DNA of 38,465 nt from Weissella sagaensis (GTDB lineage: Bacteria; Bacillota; Bacilli; Lactobacillales; Lactobacillaceae). The DNA is taken from the NCBI RefSeq assembly GCF_005405285.1, contig NZ_BJDT01000012.1:1-38465 (forward strand), read 5' to 3'. Below, in pieces: positions 16,758-25,106 of this stretch (positions are counted from its first letter, which is position 1; the number at the start of each line of letters is the position of its first letter). The notes under the pieces are model-generated. The model made no database searches, was not told where the DNA came from, and worked only from the letters and a program-made list of their open reading frames with translations. The position numbers were made by a program, and so were the translations under genes.

Positions 16758-17651
16758 AACTCACTGTTGGAAAAAGATAAACAATTAAAAGAATTAGTTA
16801 TTCTAGGTAGTGGTCCGATTGGCTTAGAATTTGCATCAATGTATACACAATTTGGTAGTCATGTGACGATCATTGATAAGTCACCTAAGATTTTGGGGAA
16901 ATTTGAACCTGAAATTGTTCAACAAGCTAAGAATGATTTAGAAGAGGATGGTATATCCTTTTTATTAGAAAGTAACTTAATAGCGGTGTCTGATACACTA
17001 AACGGAGTAGCCTTAACGGTAAACACGCCAAGTGGAGTTAAGAAACTACAAGCTGATGGATTGTTGGTTGCTACAGGACGTAAAGCAAATGTGGCTGATT
17101 TGCACTCAGAACGAACAAGCATTAAAACGGGTAGTCACGGTGAAATTTTAGTAAACGATACACTAGAAACCAATGTTAAAAATATCTATGCTTTAGGTGA
17201 TGTTGCCGGTAGTTCACAATTTACTTATATTTCCTTAGATGATTGGCGTATTATGGTCAATCATCTATATGGTGATAAGACAAGAAGCCGTTTAAATCGA
17301 CCTGTATTTGCTAGCACAGTTTTTCTAAATCCAGCTATTAGTAGTGTTGGACAAACAGAAGCACAACTAAAAGAGGCGGGAATTCCTTATAAGGTTTTGC
17401 AAATGCTAACCTCTAGTGTTCCGAAGTCACAAGTGATTGGTAATCCAAGAGGTAGCTATAAAGAATTAATAGATCCGCATACACATCAAATTTTGGGCAC
17501 AACTATTTATGCCGAGGAATCATTTGAGACGATTAATATTATTAGTATAGCCATGCAAAATCATCTTTCTGCTGAGTCTTTGCGAGACCAAATATACACA
17601 CATCCGACAATGACGGAAGCATTAAATGATTTGTTTGCTCAAATTGAATAA
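16758..17651 (+). pseudogene. Pyridine nucleotide-disulfide oxidoreductase, N-terminally truncated
   Basis: About 295 codons hold the NAD(P) domain (VILGSGPIGLEFASMYTQFG), the second FAD motif (NIYALGDVAGS) and the dimerisation domain ending THPTMTEALNDLFAQIE. The N-terminal FAD-binding domain with the redox CxxxxC is absent, so the enzyme cannot work. The only available start is a TTG without an RBS. Family: glutathione reductase/dihydrolipoamide dehydrogenase-like, full length ~440 aa. It is cut at the same point as the ATPase on the other strand. Confidence 0.8.
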
Positions 17652-17720
17652 TTAATTTTTGTAATCTTCTTGCGATAACGTTGATTCATTGCAGGAACTT
17701 TGATCGTATACTAAAAAATA

Positions 17721-17744
17721 GTCCAATTTATTGACTTCTGAGCA
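17721..17744. repeat. 24-bp repeat, inverted copy of 37797-37820
   Basis: A perfect 24-bp match, in opposite orientation, to a segment inside the truncated gene at 37739-37978. Shorter variants with a 4-base insertion occur at about 23681 and 38172. Probably a shared fragment of one gene family left at recombination edges. Confidence 0.6.
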
Positions 17745-17765
17745 TCTTAAACAGCAGATAAAAAT

Positions 17766-18155
17766 CTATAAATCATTATTAAATATTTTCACTAAAGTAA
17801 CTTGTTTCAGTCTATTTTCTCCCCAGTCATTTAAAGCAACTATGATGGGAATTAACGTTTCTCCTATATCTGTTAGTTGATATTCAGTGTGTTTTACTTT
17901 ACCAGTTAAGTATTCTCGTTTAGAGACAATTTGGTCCGCCATTAACTCATTCAGTTGGTTTGATAAAACTTTTTTACTGATACCCTTCAGATTTTTCATA
18001 AAGTATGAAAAGCCTTGTGGCCCATCATTTATTAAAATCCATAATATTAATAATTTATGCTTACCGCTAAACATTGATACTGTAAATTCTTTAGTACAAT
18101 CAAAATCGCCATTACTAAGTTTTTTCATAACAGTATTTCGAAAATAATCTGACAT
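17766..18155 (-). CDS. hxlR: HxlR-family regulator, probable formaldehyde sensor
   Basis: 129 aa MarR/HxlR winged-helix protein: GGFSYFMKNLKGISKKVLSNQL-type recognition region near 50-75 and a wing with HTEYQLTDIGETLIPII. Near the N-terminus is FDCTKEFTVSMFSGKHK, with Cys20 and Lys22. In Bacillus subtilis HxlR the equivalent Cys-x-Lys pair is crosslinked by formaldehyde, turning on hxlAB. Divergently placed 128 bp from hxlA, so the intergenic region is the likely operator. AGGGAG precedes the ATG. Activator or repressor action cannot be read from sequence. Confidence 0.88.
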   Translation of the reverse strand: MSDYFRNTVMKKLSNGDFDCTKEFTVSMFSGKHKLLILWILINDGPQGFSYFMKNLKGISKKVLSNQLNELMADQIVSKREYLTGKVKHTEYQLTDIGETLIPIIVALNDWGENRLKQVTLVKIFNNDL

Positions 18156-18283
18156 AATACTACTCCCTTATGGATAATAAATATAAAGAGACAATAGGTT
18201 ACTTTGAAGTGCCCTCTATTAAATTTTACCAGTAAGGTAGACAATGTACATATAGTATTAAAAAAGAAAGGTGTTATTTTATT

Positions 18284-18910
18284 ATGAAACTACAATTAGC
18301 AATTGATTTAGAAGATGTTCAAGGAGCCATTGATTTAATTCAAAAGACGAAAGATAGTATTGATATTTTTGAATATGGAACCCCTTTGGTAATTAATTTT
18401 GGACTTGAAGGACTAAAAAAAATTCGTGCAGAATTTCCAGATATTACATTACTTGCTGATTTGAAAATCATGGATGTCGCTTCATATGAAGTGAACCAGG
18501 CATTTGCTTACGGAGCTGATATTACAACGATTTTAGGTGTTGCCGAAGATCAATCTATTAAGGATGCTGTAAAAGCAGCTCATGAAGCTGGAAAAGAGTT
18601 ATTGGTTGATATGATTGGGGTCCAAGACATTGCCACTCGTGCTCGTGAAATAGATGCTTTTGGAGCAGATTATATTGGCACTCATACGGGGTATGATCTA
18701 CAAGCCTTGGGTCAAGATCCCTTTGAAACCTTTAATATCGTTAAGAACAATGTTTCTAATACAAAGACCGCAATCGCTGGTGGAATTAAATTAACAGCAG
18801 CGGAGGAAATTAAGTCAGCTAATCCAGATCTATTAATTATTGGTGGAGCAATTTCTACAGTAGATGATCCAGCCACAGCCGCAGCTGAATTCAAGAAATT
18901 GCTTGGATAA
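18284..18910 (+). CDS. hxlA: 3-hexulose-6-phosphate synthase
   Basis: 208 aa TIM-barrel of the OMP decarboxylase superfamily: MKLQLAIDLEDVQGAI, then FEYGTPLVINFGLEGL, ADLKIMDVASYE (the metal/phosphate motif DxKxxD), and the C-terminal phosphate site IAGGIKL and IIGGAIS. Catalyses the Mg-dependent aldol addition of formaldehyde to D-ribulose 5-phosphate, giving D-arabino-3-hexulose 6-phosphate. First gene of hxlA-hxlB-pgi; hxlB follows after 14 nt. AAAGAAAGG precedes the ATG. Low G+C, like hxlR and hxlB. Confidence 0.95.
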   Translation: MKLQLAIDLEDVQGAIDLIQKTKDSIDIFEYGTPLVINFGLEGLKKIRAEFPDITLLADLKIMDVASYEVNQAFAYGADITTILGVAEDQSIKDAVKAAHEAGKELLVDMIGVQDIATRAREIDAFGADYIGTHTGYDLQALGQDPFETFNIVKNNVSNTKTAIAGGIKLTAAEEIKSANPDLLIIGGAISTVDDPATAAAEFKKLLG

Positions 18911-18924
18911 TATAGGAGTTTGTT

Positions 18925-19455
18925 ATGAATTGGGAAAGTATACTTTACGAACTAAATAATAATTCAGATAAAAATATTCCCGATGAGTTATTAGTGGTTA
19001 TCAATTCAACTAATAGAATTTTTTTGACGGGATTTGGACGTTCAGGACTAGCATTACAGGCTTTTGCTATGCGCCTAGCGCAATTAGGCAAAGAGACTTT
19101 TTTTGTAGGAGATACGACTACACCTGCTATTCAGGATAAAGACTTATTAATTATTGCATCTTCGTCTGGAGAAACGAGTCAATTAATTCAATATGTTGAT
19201 ACTGCAAAAAATATTGGAGCGAAAGTTTGGCTATGGAGTACAAACACGCATAATACAATCTATAAAAAAGCAGACTATGTCACTATACTATCAGGTAAAA
19301 GTAAGTTTACTAATAACGACATAACACAACAGCCAATGGGCAGTTTATTTGAACAATCTGTTTGGTTATATGGAGATTTATTTGTAATGAACTATATGAA
19401 TAAATTTAATATTTCCGAATTAGAATTAAAAAAGAGGCATGCTAATCTTGAATAA
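18925..19455 (+). CDS. hxlB: 6-phospho-3-hexuloisomerase
   Basis: 176 aa single SIS domain: [20 protein letters not shown] near 33-52, [30 protein letters not shown] near 60-92, and KLLVVITS-like strand replaced by AKVWLWSTN. Converts arabino-3-hexulose 6-phosphate to fructose 6-phosphate, completing formaldehyde fixation with HxlA. AGGAG precedes the ATG. Its last 17 nt overlap the start of pgi, so translation of the two is probably coupled. Confidence 0.93.
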   Translation: MNWESILYELNNNSDKNIPDELLVVINSTNRIFLTGFGRSGLALQAFAMRLAQLGKETFFVGDTTTPAIQDKDLLIIASSSGETSQLIQYVDTAKNIGAKVWLWSTNTHNTIYKKADYVTILSGKSKFTNNDITQQPMGSLFEQSVWLYGDLFVMNYMNKFNISELELKKRHANLE

Positions 19456-20797
19456 TTCTATATTAAAATTTAAGACCCAACATCTAGAAAAATTTATTTT
19501 AGATGCAGAAATTTCCATGATCCAACCAATGGTTACAGTTGCGGATGAAATGCTACGTAAGGGAATTGGGGCTGGATCAGCATACACTGATTGGCTTCAC
19601 TTGCCAACTGAATACGACAAGGATGAGTTTGCGCGTATTCAAGCAGCAGCAAAGAAAATCCAATCAGACTCAAAGGTTTTGGTTGTTATTGGAATCGGGG
19701 GCTCATATTTGGGCGCTCGTGCGGCAATTGACTTCTTGAACGAGTACTTCAACAACTACTTGCCAGACGAACAACGTGACTTCCCACAAGTTTTGTTTGT
19801 TGGAAACTCAATTGCACCAGCTTACTTAAACAGCTTGATCAATGTAATTGGCGACCGTGACTTCTCAGTTAACGTGATTTCCAAGTCAGGAACGACGACT
19901 GAGCCAGCGATTGCATTCCGTGTGTTCAAGCAAATGTTGGAAGAGAAATACGGTGTTGTAGGCGCTCGTGAGCGCATCTATGCAACGACTGATGCAAAGC
20001 GTGGTGCTTTGAAGACATTGGCTGACACAGAAGGTTACGAAGAGTTTGTTGTGCCTGATGGTGTTGGTGGACGATTCTCAGTTTTGACAGCTGTTGGTTT
20101 GTTGCCAATTGCAACTGCTGGTGGTGACATCGAGCAATTGATGGCTGGAGCCGCTGCTGGTGAAGTGGAATACGCTGATGCCGATTTGGCAAAGAATCCA
20201 GCTTACCAATATGCTGCTTACCGTAACATCTTGTACCGGAAGGGTTATACGACAGAATTGTTGATTAACTATGATCCAACGTTGTTGCAATTCGGCGAGT
20301 GGTGGAAGCAATTGCAAGGTGAGTCAGAAGGTAAGGACGGCAAGGGTATCTTCCCAGCGACTGGAAACTTCTCAACGGACTTGCATAGTTTCGGACAATA
20401 CATCCAAGATGGTCGTCGCAACTTGTTTGAGACGTTGTTCCGCGTAACTGAGCCAGTGACGGACGTTGTGATTCCAGAAATGGATGCTGACGACGGTTTG
20501 GGTTACTTGCAAGGCGAGAAGATGAGCTACGTTAACCGTACCGCTTCAGAAGGAACGTTGTTGGCCCACGTTGACGGTGGTGTACCTAACATGATTGTTG
20601 AGGTGGATAAGCAAAACGAATTTTCTTTGGGACAAGCCATCTACTTCTTTGAAGTAGCGGTTGCCATTTCTGGTTACTTGAATGGCATTAACCCATTTGA
20701 CCAACCAGGTGTGGAGGCATATAAACGCAATATGTTTGGATTGTTGGGAAAGCCTGGATACGAGGATATTACTTATCAGTTACAACAACGCTTATGA
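19439..20797 (+). CDS. pgi: Glucose-6-phosphate isomerase
   Basis: 452 aa, full length for a Firmicute Pgi. Two SIS halves: [19 protein letters not shown] near 80-98 and [19 protein letters not shown] near 145-163, then [15 protein letters not shown], the [20 protein letters not shown] segment and [16 protein letters not shown]. Interconverts fructose 6-phosphate and glucose 6-phosphate, so it takes the product of HxlB. The ATG at 19439 (AAAGAGGC upstream) lies within hxlB. The first ~30 codons are AT-rich like hxlAB, while the rest is clearly richer in G+C, as if a chromosomal pgi of another species were joined to the operon. Strong terminator follows. Confidence 0.95.
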   Translation: MLILNNSILKFKTQHLEKFILDAEISMIQPMVTVADEMLRKGIGAGSAYTDWLHLPTEYDKDEFARIQAAAKKIQSDSKVLVVIGIGGSYLGARAAIDFLNEYFNNYLPDEQRDFPQVLFVGNSIAPAYLNSLINVIGDRDFSVNVISKSGTTTEPAIAFRVFKQMLEEKYGVVGARERIYATTDAKRGALKTLADTEGYEEFVVPDGVGGRFSVLTAVGLLPIATAGGDIEQLMAGAAAGEVEYADADLAKNPAYQYAAYRNILYRKGYTTELLINYDPTLLQFGEWWKQLQGESEGKDGKGIFPATGNFSTDLHSFGQYIQDGRRNLFETLFRVTEPVTDVVIPEMDADDGLGYLQGEKMSYVNRTASEGTLLAHVDGGVPNMIVEVDKQNEFSLGQAIYFFEVAVAISGYLNGINPFDQPGVEAYKRNMFGLLGKPGYEDITYQLQQRL

Positions 20798-20803
20798 ATA
20801 AAA

Positions 20804-20852
20804 TAAAAGGCTAGTTACTGACCAATTTTTGGTTAGTAACTAGCCTTTTATT
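20804..20852 (+). terminator. Terminator of the hxlA-hxlB-pgi operon
   Basis: AAAAGGCTAGTTACT / AGTAACTAGCCTTTT pairing around a short inner ACC/GGT stem, with flanking A and T tracts, 7 nt after the pgi stop. Functional in both directions. Confidence 0.9.
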
Positions 20853-20918
20853 AATTAGTATGTTTTAGAAATATAAGTTCAGTTTAATTGCGCAACGGTT
20901 GTTTAAAAACTGCTATAT

Positions 20919-20950
20919 AAAAAGTCCCCGTGCTACTAACACGAGGACTA
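20919..20950 (-). terminator. Terminator of pfpI
   Basis: Minus strand AGTCCTCGTG / CACGGGGACT hairpin followed by TTTTTATA, about 100 nt after the pfpI stop. Confidence 0.75.
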
Positions 20951-21049
20951 AGTTACTTTAACGATAACTGTTTAAAAAATTTATTTTAAAACAGCCAAAC
21001 TCGTCAAGCTATAATTGGTACATGTTTATATGCTTATCAACCATCAACA

Positions 21050-21553
21050 TTATAAAGCTGCTAGGAAGGCCTCGTTAAATGCTGGGATATCTTTTGGTTC
21101 GCGACTAGTAATTAGATTACCATCGATCACAACAGCTTTGTCTTCAATGCGTGCACCGGCGTAATACAAATCAGGTTGTACAGTTAAATATGCTGTCATT
21201 GTACGACCTTGCACTAGCCCGGTTTGAATCATTAATTGTGGACCGTGGCAAATAGATGTCGTTAACTTGTTAGTTGCCAAAAAGAACTTTGTAAATTCGA
21301 CAAACCTTTGGTCCGCACGTAATTGATCTGGTGAAAATCCTCCTGGAATGAACAAGGCATCAAAGTCTTGAGGACGCACTTCATCAATGGACTTATCAAC
21401 GTTAATCTGAGTACCATGCTTACCTTCAACAGTGCCTTTTTCAAAACTGATCGTTGTCACTTCGTGTCCTGCAGACTTAAGAGCCTCTACAGGTTCAGTA
21501 TATTCAACGTCTTCGACTAGATTAGTCACCAAAACTGCAACTGATTTTGCCAT
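21050..21553 (-). CDS. pfpI: DJ-1/PfpI family protein (stress deglycase/glyoxalase-like)
   Basis: 167 aa, full length for the PfpI/YhbO group. The nucleophile elbow SICHGPQ places Cys102 and His103, and an acidic partner lies in VEDVEYTEPVEAL near residue 15-20; GGFSPDQLRAD is also typical. Members protect against reactive aldehydes (methylglyoxal, glyoxal) or act as general stress proteins; the exact activity is debated. AGGAGG precedes the ATG. It is divergent from a second hxlR gene, which suggests control by an aldehyde-sensing regulator. Confidence 0.9.
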   Translation of the reverse strand: MAKSVAVLVTNLVEDVEYTEPVEALKSAGHEVTTISFEKGTVEGKHGTQINVDKSIDEVRPQDFDALFIPGGFSPDQLRADQRFVEFTKFFLATNKLTTSICHGPQLMIQTGLVQGRTMTAYLTVQPDLYYAGARIEDKAVVIDGNLITSREPKDIPAFNEAFLAAL

Positions 21554-21663
21554 AATAAAATTCCTCCTTGATTTATAGTATATAATATATACCTATAAAT
21601 AATAGACCACAATAAGGCACTTTTTTGTGCCTATCACAATCTTCAGAAAAGTAGTCAATAATA
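21554..21663. promoter_or_regulatory. Divergent pfpI/hxlR control region
   Basis: 110 bp with an interrupted palindrome around TATAGTATATAATATATACCTA near 21577-21598, overlapping the likely pfpI -10, and an AGGCAC/GTGCCT hairpin (21615-21632) closer to hxlR. TATAGTAT also occurs just upstream of hxlA (near 18251), so it could be part of a shared HxlR operator. Confidence 0.4.
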
Positions 21664-22044
21664 ATGACAGACACTGTACGAAAGTATGCCCTTGATAAAA
21701 TACAACAAAAAGATTTTAACTGCGCTAAAGAATATACGCTGTCAATGTTTTCGGGTAAATATAAAATCGTCATACTTTATCAGCTACACTATGACGGGAA
21801 AATGCGTTTTGGAGAAATTCAAAAGTCACTGAGCAATGCAACGCATAAATTCCTATCACAACAACTGAAGGAGTTAGGTGAAGACGGTTTGATTGATCGT
21901 CAAGAAGGGTTAGTTAACAATCGAAAAGCAGTTTTTTATTCATTAACAACGACTGGTGAGACCTTAATGCCTATCATTGAAATGATGTTCTCATGGGGTA
22001 CAAAAAGATTAGAAAAGCTTCAAATTGATGGTACGACAATCTAA
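21664..22044 (+). CDS. Second HxlR-family regulator with Cys-x-Lys sensor motif
   Basis: 126 aa winged helix: FGEIQKSLSNATHKFLSQQL as the recognition region near 58-77 and the wing KAVFYSLTTTGETLMPII. The N-terminal FNCAKEYTLSMFSGKYK has Cys20 and Lys22 at exactly the same positions as in the hxlR at 17766. It is divergent from pfpI. Likely senses formaldehyde or another electrophile. The RBS is weak. It is similar enough to the first HxlR to suggest an old duplication or a common donor. Confidence 0.88.
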   Translation: MTDTVRKYALDKIQQKDFNCAKEYTLSMFSGKYKIVILYQLHYDGKMRFGEIQKSLSNATHKFLSQQLKELGEDGLIDRQEGLVNNRKAVFYSLTTTGETLMPIIEMMFSWGTKRLEKLQIDGTTI

Positions 22045-22204
22045 ACAATGCAATAGGTTGGAAAGAACGTCTAAATGTTTCAAATATCCTTTTAACAGTA
22101 ATTTTAATAAGTCATGATTACCACAGCCTTGTTAAAAATTGCATTTTCAAAACAGTAACGACTACTGACATAATGGCGCAAAAATGAATAAACAGCTGAT
22201 AATT

Positions 22205-22817
22205 TTAGGAGATTAGTTGGCGTATGTATCCAAAATCAATTTGATCTAACATTGTTTCTCGACTTGCTTGATCTAAGCCGAGATAAGTAAGGGTCATAGC
22301 CTCACTCGAATGATTCAGTAAGTGCATGACTAACCCAATATTGTAGTTTGACTGTGTATAGACGCGGTAAGCGCCTGTTTTACGCATGGTATGTGTGCCT
22401 AGATAGGTCGATACCTAATAGGTCACCAACGCGTGTCATGACCTTGTAAAACTGCTTCTCAGTGATATGACGTTCTGAATGGGCCGTTGAGGGAAATAAC
22501 CAATCAGAATTGATGTTTTCTTGGACCAGCCAATCATGATATTGCAGCAAGTCTTGTTGCACGGACTTTAAATATAAGGTGTTTGCTTTACCGGTCTTTT
22601 TATCATGAATAAAGGCCGTGTGTTTAACAGAGCCATCTGGATTATAGACATCGGATTTCTTTAACGTCATCACATCACTCACCCGCAGCAGGGTGGCTTT
22701 CCCAACTTGAAAGATGGTGTAGTTGCGGCGACCCGCCCGAAAACTATCTAATAAGGTGTCTTGCACCATTTTTAAAACGTTTGAGTCTTTGATTGGCAGC
22801 ACGATTTATTGCACCAT
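22205..22817 (-). pseudogene. Small tyrosine recombinase, copy A (two lesions)
   Basis: Homologue of the intact ~195-aa recombinases at 32484 and 35575. The start ATG at 22817 is followed after two codons by TAA where the intact copies have CAA, and one inserted base near 22415 shifts the frame just before HTMRKTGAYRVY. The remaining sequence, including the HLLNHSS and LTYLGL motifs, is well preserved, so the lesions are recent. The 3' end extends seven codons past the usual stop. Confidence 0.85.
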
Positions 22818-22842
22818 TAGCTACTCCTTTAAAGTTAATAAT

Positions 22843-22871
22843 TTGATTAATGATAGCGTATCTGCTATCAT
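22843..22871 (+). promoter_or_regulatory. Toxin-antitoxin promoter with overlapping operator
   Basis: TTGATT (22843-22848), 17-bp spacer, TATCAT (22866-22871). The perfect repeat ATGATAGC (22850-22857) / GCTATCAT (22864-22871) covers the spacer and the -10, so a bound repressor would block RNA polymerase. Transcription would start at or next to the toxin ATG at 22878, giving a leaderless mRNA. Confidence 0.7.
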
Positions 22872-22877
22872 GTTGTT

Positions 22878-23228
22878 ATGGAAAAGTTTGAGTTTGATTA
22901 TTACAATTGGGCTGAATTTGAGCAGTTCTTAGATCAATTACCGGATAAAGATGCTGCTAAATTAATTGCAACCATTCAAAATATCGAAAATAATGGCCTA
23001 TTGGTTGCGGAAAGACAATTATGGGTAAAAAAGCTAGAAAATAATCTCTATGAAATTCGTTCCAAACGATCTTCAAACATTCAAAGAGCTATTTACTTTC
23101 AAGTTAAAGGTAGTCAATACATTATTACTCATGCTTTCACGAAAAAAACGCAAAAGACACCTGAAAATGAAAAGCAAATTGCTCGGAATAGACGCAGTCA
23201 GTATTTTAATAAGGAGGAAAATCAATGA
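22878..23228 (+). CDS. higB: RelE/HigB-type toxin (Gp49-like)
   Basis: 116 aa. FEFDYYNWAEFEQFLDQLPD, then LLVAERQLWVKKLENNLYEIRSKRSSNIQRAIYF and a basic tail match the phage-derived Gp49/HigB branch of RelE-fold mRNA interferases; the family cuts mRNA at the ribosome. No RBS precedes the ATG, and the promoter spacing implies a leaderless transcript. Its end overlaps the antitoxin gene by 4 nt. Toxin before antitoxin is the HigBA order. Likely stabilises the plasmid. Confidence 0.85.
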   Translation: MEKFEFDYYNWAEFEQFLDQLPDKDAAKLIATIQNIENNGLLVAERQLWVKKLENNLYEIRSKRSSNIQRAIYFQVKGSQYIITHAFTKKTQKTPENEKQIARNRRSQYFNKEENQ

Positions 23229-23509
23229 GTAAACTTGATGCATACGTTGCCGAACGTAGTAAAAACAATCCTGAATTTGCACAAATTGTTGAGCAAGAAA
23301 ATATCAATTTAGAGGTAGCTGTAAAAGTTCATGATCTACGTGAAAAGATGGGGTTGAGTCAACGTGAATTTGCTCGTCTGATTGGTAAACCACAATCAAC
23401 GATTGCACGCATTGAAAATGGTTCGATGAATGCTTCAACAAAAATACTATCCGAGATCGCCCAAGCAACAAAACAACGTTTGACCATTCAATTTAGTCCA
23501 GCATTTTAA
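23225..23509 (+). CDS. higA: HigA-type antitoxin, XRE helix-turn-helix
   Basis: 94 aa. VKVHDLREKMGLSQREFARL and IGKPQSTIARIENGS form a Cro/C1 HTH at residues ~35-75; the N-terminal ~30 residues probably cover the toxin. AAGGAGG stands within the toxin gene end, giving this gene better translation than the toxin. It should bind the operator at 22850-22871 and autorepress. A strong terminator follows. Confidence 0.88.
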   Translation: MSKLDAYVAERSKNNPEFAQIVEQENINLEVAVKVHDLREKMGLSQREFARLIGKPQSTIARIENGSMNASTKILSEIAQATKQRLTIQFSPAF

Positions 23510-23529
23510 GATCTATTATAACATTAAAC

Positions 23530-23962
23530 AAAAAAACAGCCCCATTATCTAATCGATAGATAATGGGGCTGTTTTAATAGGTTTTTACAGGGGCAATATA
23601 ATTATAGACCCTGAATGGAGGGGCATTTTAGTGAGCTCCTAGTCACATATCTAGCTCATAACCAAAGCCCTGGTATTTTCCTTAGAAGTCAATAAATTAA
23701 TTGGACTGTTTTACTGCGGCACTATATGGCATTTTTTTATTAATGAACGTAGTTATTCAAACTTGTAACTAATTTTTTAATTTCGTCACGAACCTTACGG
23801 AATTCTTGTAGTTGTTCTTCTAAAGTTCCTGTGGCTTGCGCTGGGTCAGATAAAGGCCAATGTAAACTTTTGGTTTGAGGGGGAAGCATAGGACATTTAT
23901 CCTTGGCATCACCACATAAAGTAATAACTAAATCTGAAGTGTTCAAATAATTTAGATCAATT
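23530..23962. repeat. 430-bp direct repeat, copy 1 (arsC 3' half and downstream DNA)
   Basis: From the terminator to codon ~64 of arsC, this segment recurs at about 38022-38460 in the same orientation. The arsC part is nearly identical, while the hairpin has diverged. The two copies bracket 14.5 kb and could recombine. Confidence 0.85.
23531..23576 (+). terminator. Terminator of the higBA operon
   Basis: AAAACAGCCCCATTATCT / AGATAATGGGGCTGTTTT hairpin with A and T tracts on both sides; could also stop arsC transcription from the other side. A diverged copy lies at 38022-38065. Confidence 0.88.
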
Positions 23963-24156
23963 AATTTAGAATAGTGGCTACTAATATCTACTCCATCTTC
24001 AGCCATAACTTTAACAGCATTTGGATTTAACCCATGAGTTTCAATCCCTGCACTCTCGATTTGAAACTCATTTGCCGGCAATATTTTTTTTGCATATCCT
24101 TCAGCCATTTGACTGCGACAAGAATTGCCTGTGCATAAAAAATAAATTTTTTTCAT
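23740..24156 (-). CDS. arsC: Arsenate reductase, thioredoxin-coupled type
   Basis: 138 aa of the low-molecular-weight phosphatase fold. The P-loop CTGNSCRS holds Cys8 and Arg14, and [10 protein letters not shown] gives Cys81 and Cys88, the redox relay of the S. aureus pI258 type. [12 protein letters not shown] carries the Asp general acid. Reduces arsenate to arsenite. No arsenite pump or ArsR is nearby in the window, so resistance would depend on a chromosomal or distant exporter. An AGGGGGG RBS precedes the ATG. Confidence 0.93.
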   Translation of the reverse strand: MKKIYFLCTGNSCRSQMAEGYAKKILPANEFQIESAGIETHGLNPNAVKVMAEDGVDISSHYSKLIDLNYLNTSDLVITLCGDAKDKCPMLPPQTKSLHWPLSDPAQATGTLEEQLQEFRKVRDEIKKLVTSLNNYVH

Positions 24157-24259
24157 TTTAACCCCCCTATAATTTTAATTTGTGTAACGCCATTATACAC
24201 CATAAACTTAAATGCAATGCTTTCACCAACATAGGTGTATAAGTATCAAGGCCTTCTAT

Positions 24260-24319
24260 CTACTTTGAGACGCCCAACTCCTCAGCAAGTTCTCGAATTG
24301 TTTTTAATTTATCACTCAT
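24260..24319 (-). pseudogene. DUF536 gene, 5' fragment (second replicon)
   Basis: MSDKLKTIRELAEELGVSK followed by TAG: the first 19 codons of a second copy of the gene at 293-820, cut off where arsC upstream DNA begins. Confidence 0.8.
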
Positions 24320-24757
24320 GATCTATATCCTGCCTCTTAACAATCTGTAGATACTGTTCAATTGATTTTTTAAGATACTTAGCAATGTTCTTTTTTGAAT
24401 AGTTATCTTGTTTATCATTGACATACGCTAGAGGCTCTTTAACACCATTTAAGCCACGTATGTCCTTTAATTCGTCGTAGAGTGGATAAACATTTTCCGT
24501 AGACCTGACAAAATTGCCGTATCTGTCATTTCTCGTAATTCTTTCATACCAATTTGTTCTTCTCGGCGTCCACCTTTAACACTATAGTACTCGTATTGGT
24601 AGTAATTCATCGATAACCAACGATACAAAATAACGGCATATTTACTATTCAATTCAGAAATTTCTGACAAGGCATGTTGCGTAAAATTAGTTTTAAGATT
24701 AATTAAATAGGGCATGATTTCAGGACTAAAGCGAATTAATACCTCATCATGATTTAG
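24312..24757 (-). pseudogene. rep gene wreck of a second replicon
   Basis: Codes in pieces for the same initiator as at 813-1967: FSPEIMPYLINLKTNFTQHAL, SKYAVILYRWLSMNY, GGRREEQIGMKELREMTDTAILSG, and in another frame the C-terminal KYLKKSIEQYL region. The N-terminal half is absent. A 321-nt in-frame block is deleted between copies of GTATCNGTCA (at 24519-24528), eight further codons are gone before MKELREM, and a lost base shifts the frame near 24497. Clearly non-functional. Confidence 0.88.
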
Positions 24758-25106
24758 AAAAACAAATTGAATATTTAGAAAAATTTGGTGCCGAAAAGAT
24801 TTTTGTTGAAAAAAATCGGGCGCCACAATTGAGCAGCGTCCAGTTTTTCAAGAAGCATTAAATTTTGTTCGAGAAGAAGATACGTTCAAGGTAGAAGCCA
24901 TTGGGAATCAGCTGTTAGACCGTTTCATCAAAGATTTAATTGTTCAAATATTGGCAATGATATCAGAACAAGAGAGAACTGAATCTAAAAGACGACGAGC
25001 GGTTTATTGAAATATTGTTCATGAATTAGAAAAAGGAACTGCAATTTCAAAAATTGCTAAAGAATACGGAGTAACTCGTCAAACTGTTTATAGAATTAAA
25101 AACTAA
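24758..25106 (+). pseudogene. Serine recombinase (invertase/resolvase) remnant
   Basis: Pieces in different frames: LEKQIEYLEKFGAEKIFVEK near 24762, RPVFQEALNFVREEDTFKVEAI near 24838, FIKDLIVQILAMISEQERTESKRRRA near 24925, and the HTH end ISKIAKEYGVTRQTVYRIKN. This order is that of Tn552 BinR-like enzymes with part of the catalytic domain deleted. Its stop overlaps that of the convergent oxidoreductase gene. Confidence 0.75.

Noticed and set aside
19926..20317. Long Gln/His-rich minus-strand frames within pgi
   Set aside because: Shadow frames of a well-conserved gene; composition follows from the codon use of pgi.
23580..23735. Possible protein remnant between the higBA terminator and arsC
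   Set aside because: The frame has four stops, and residues are not kept between the two 430-bp copies, so it is treated as non-coding.
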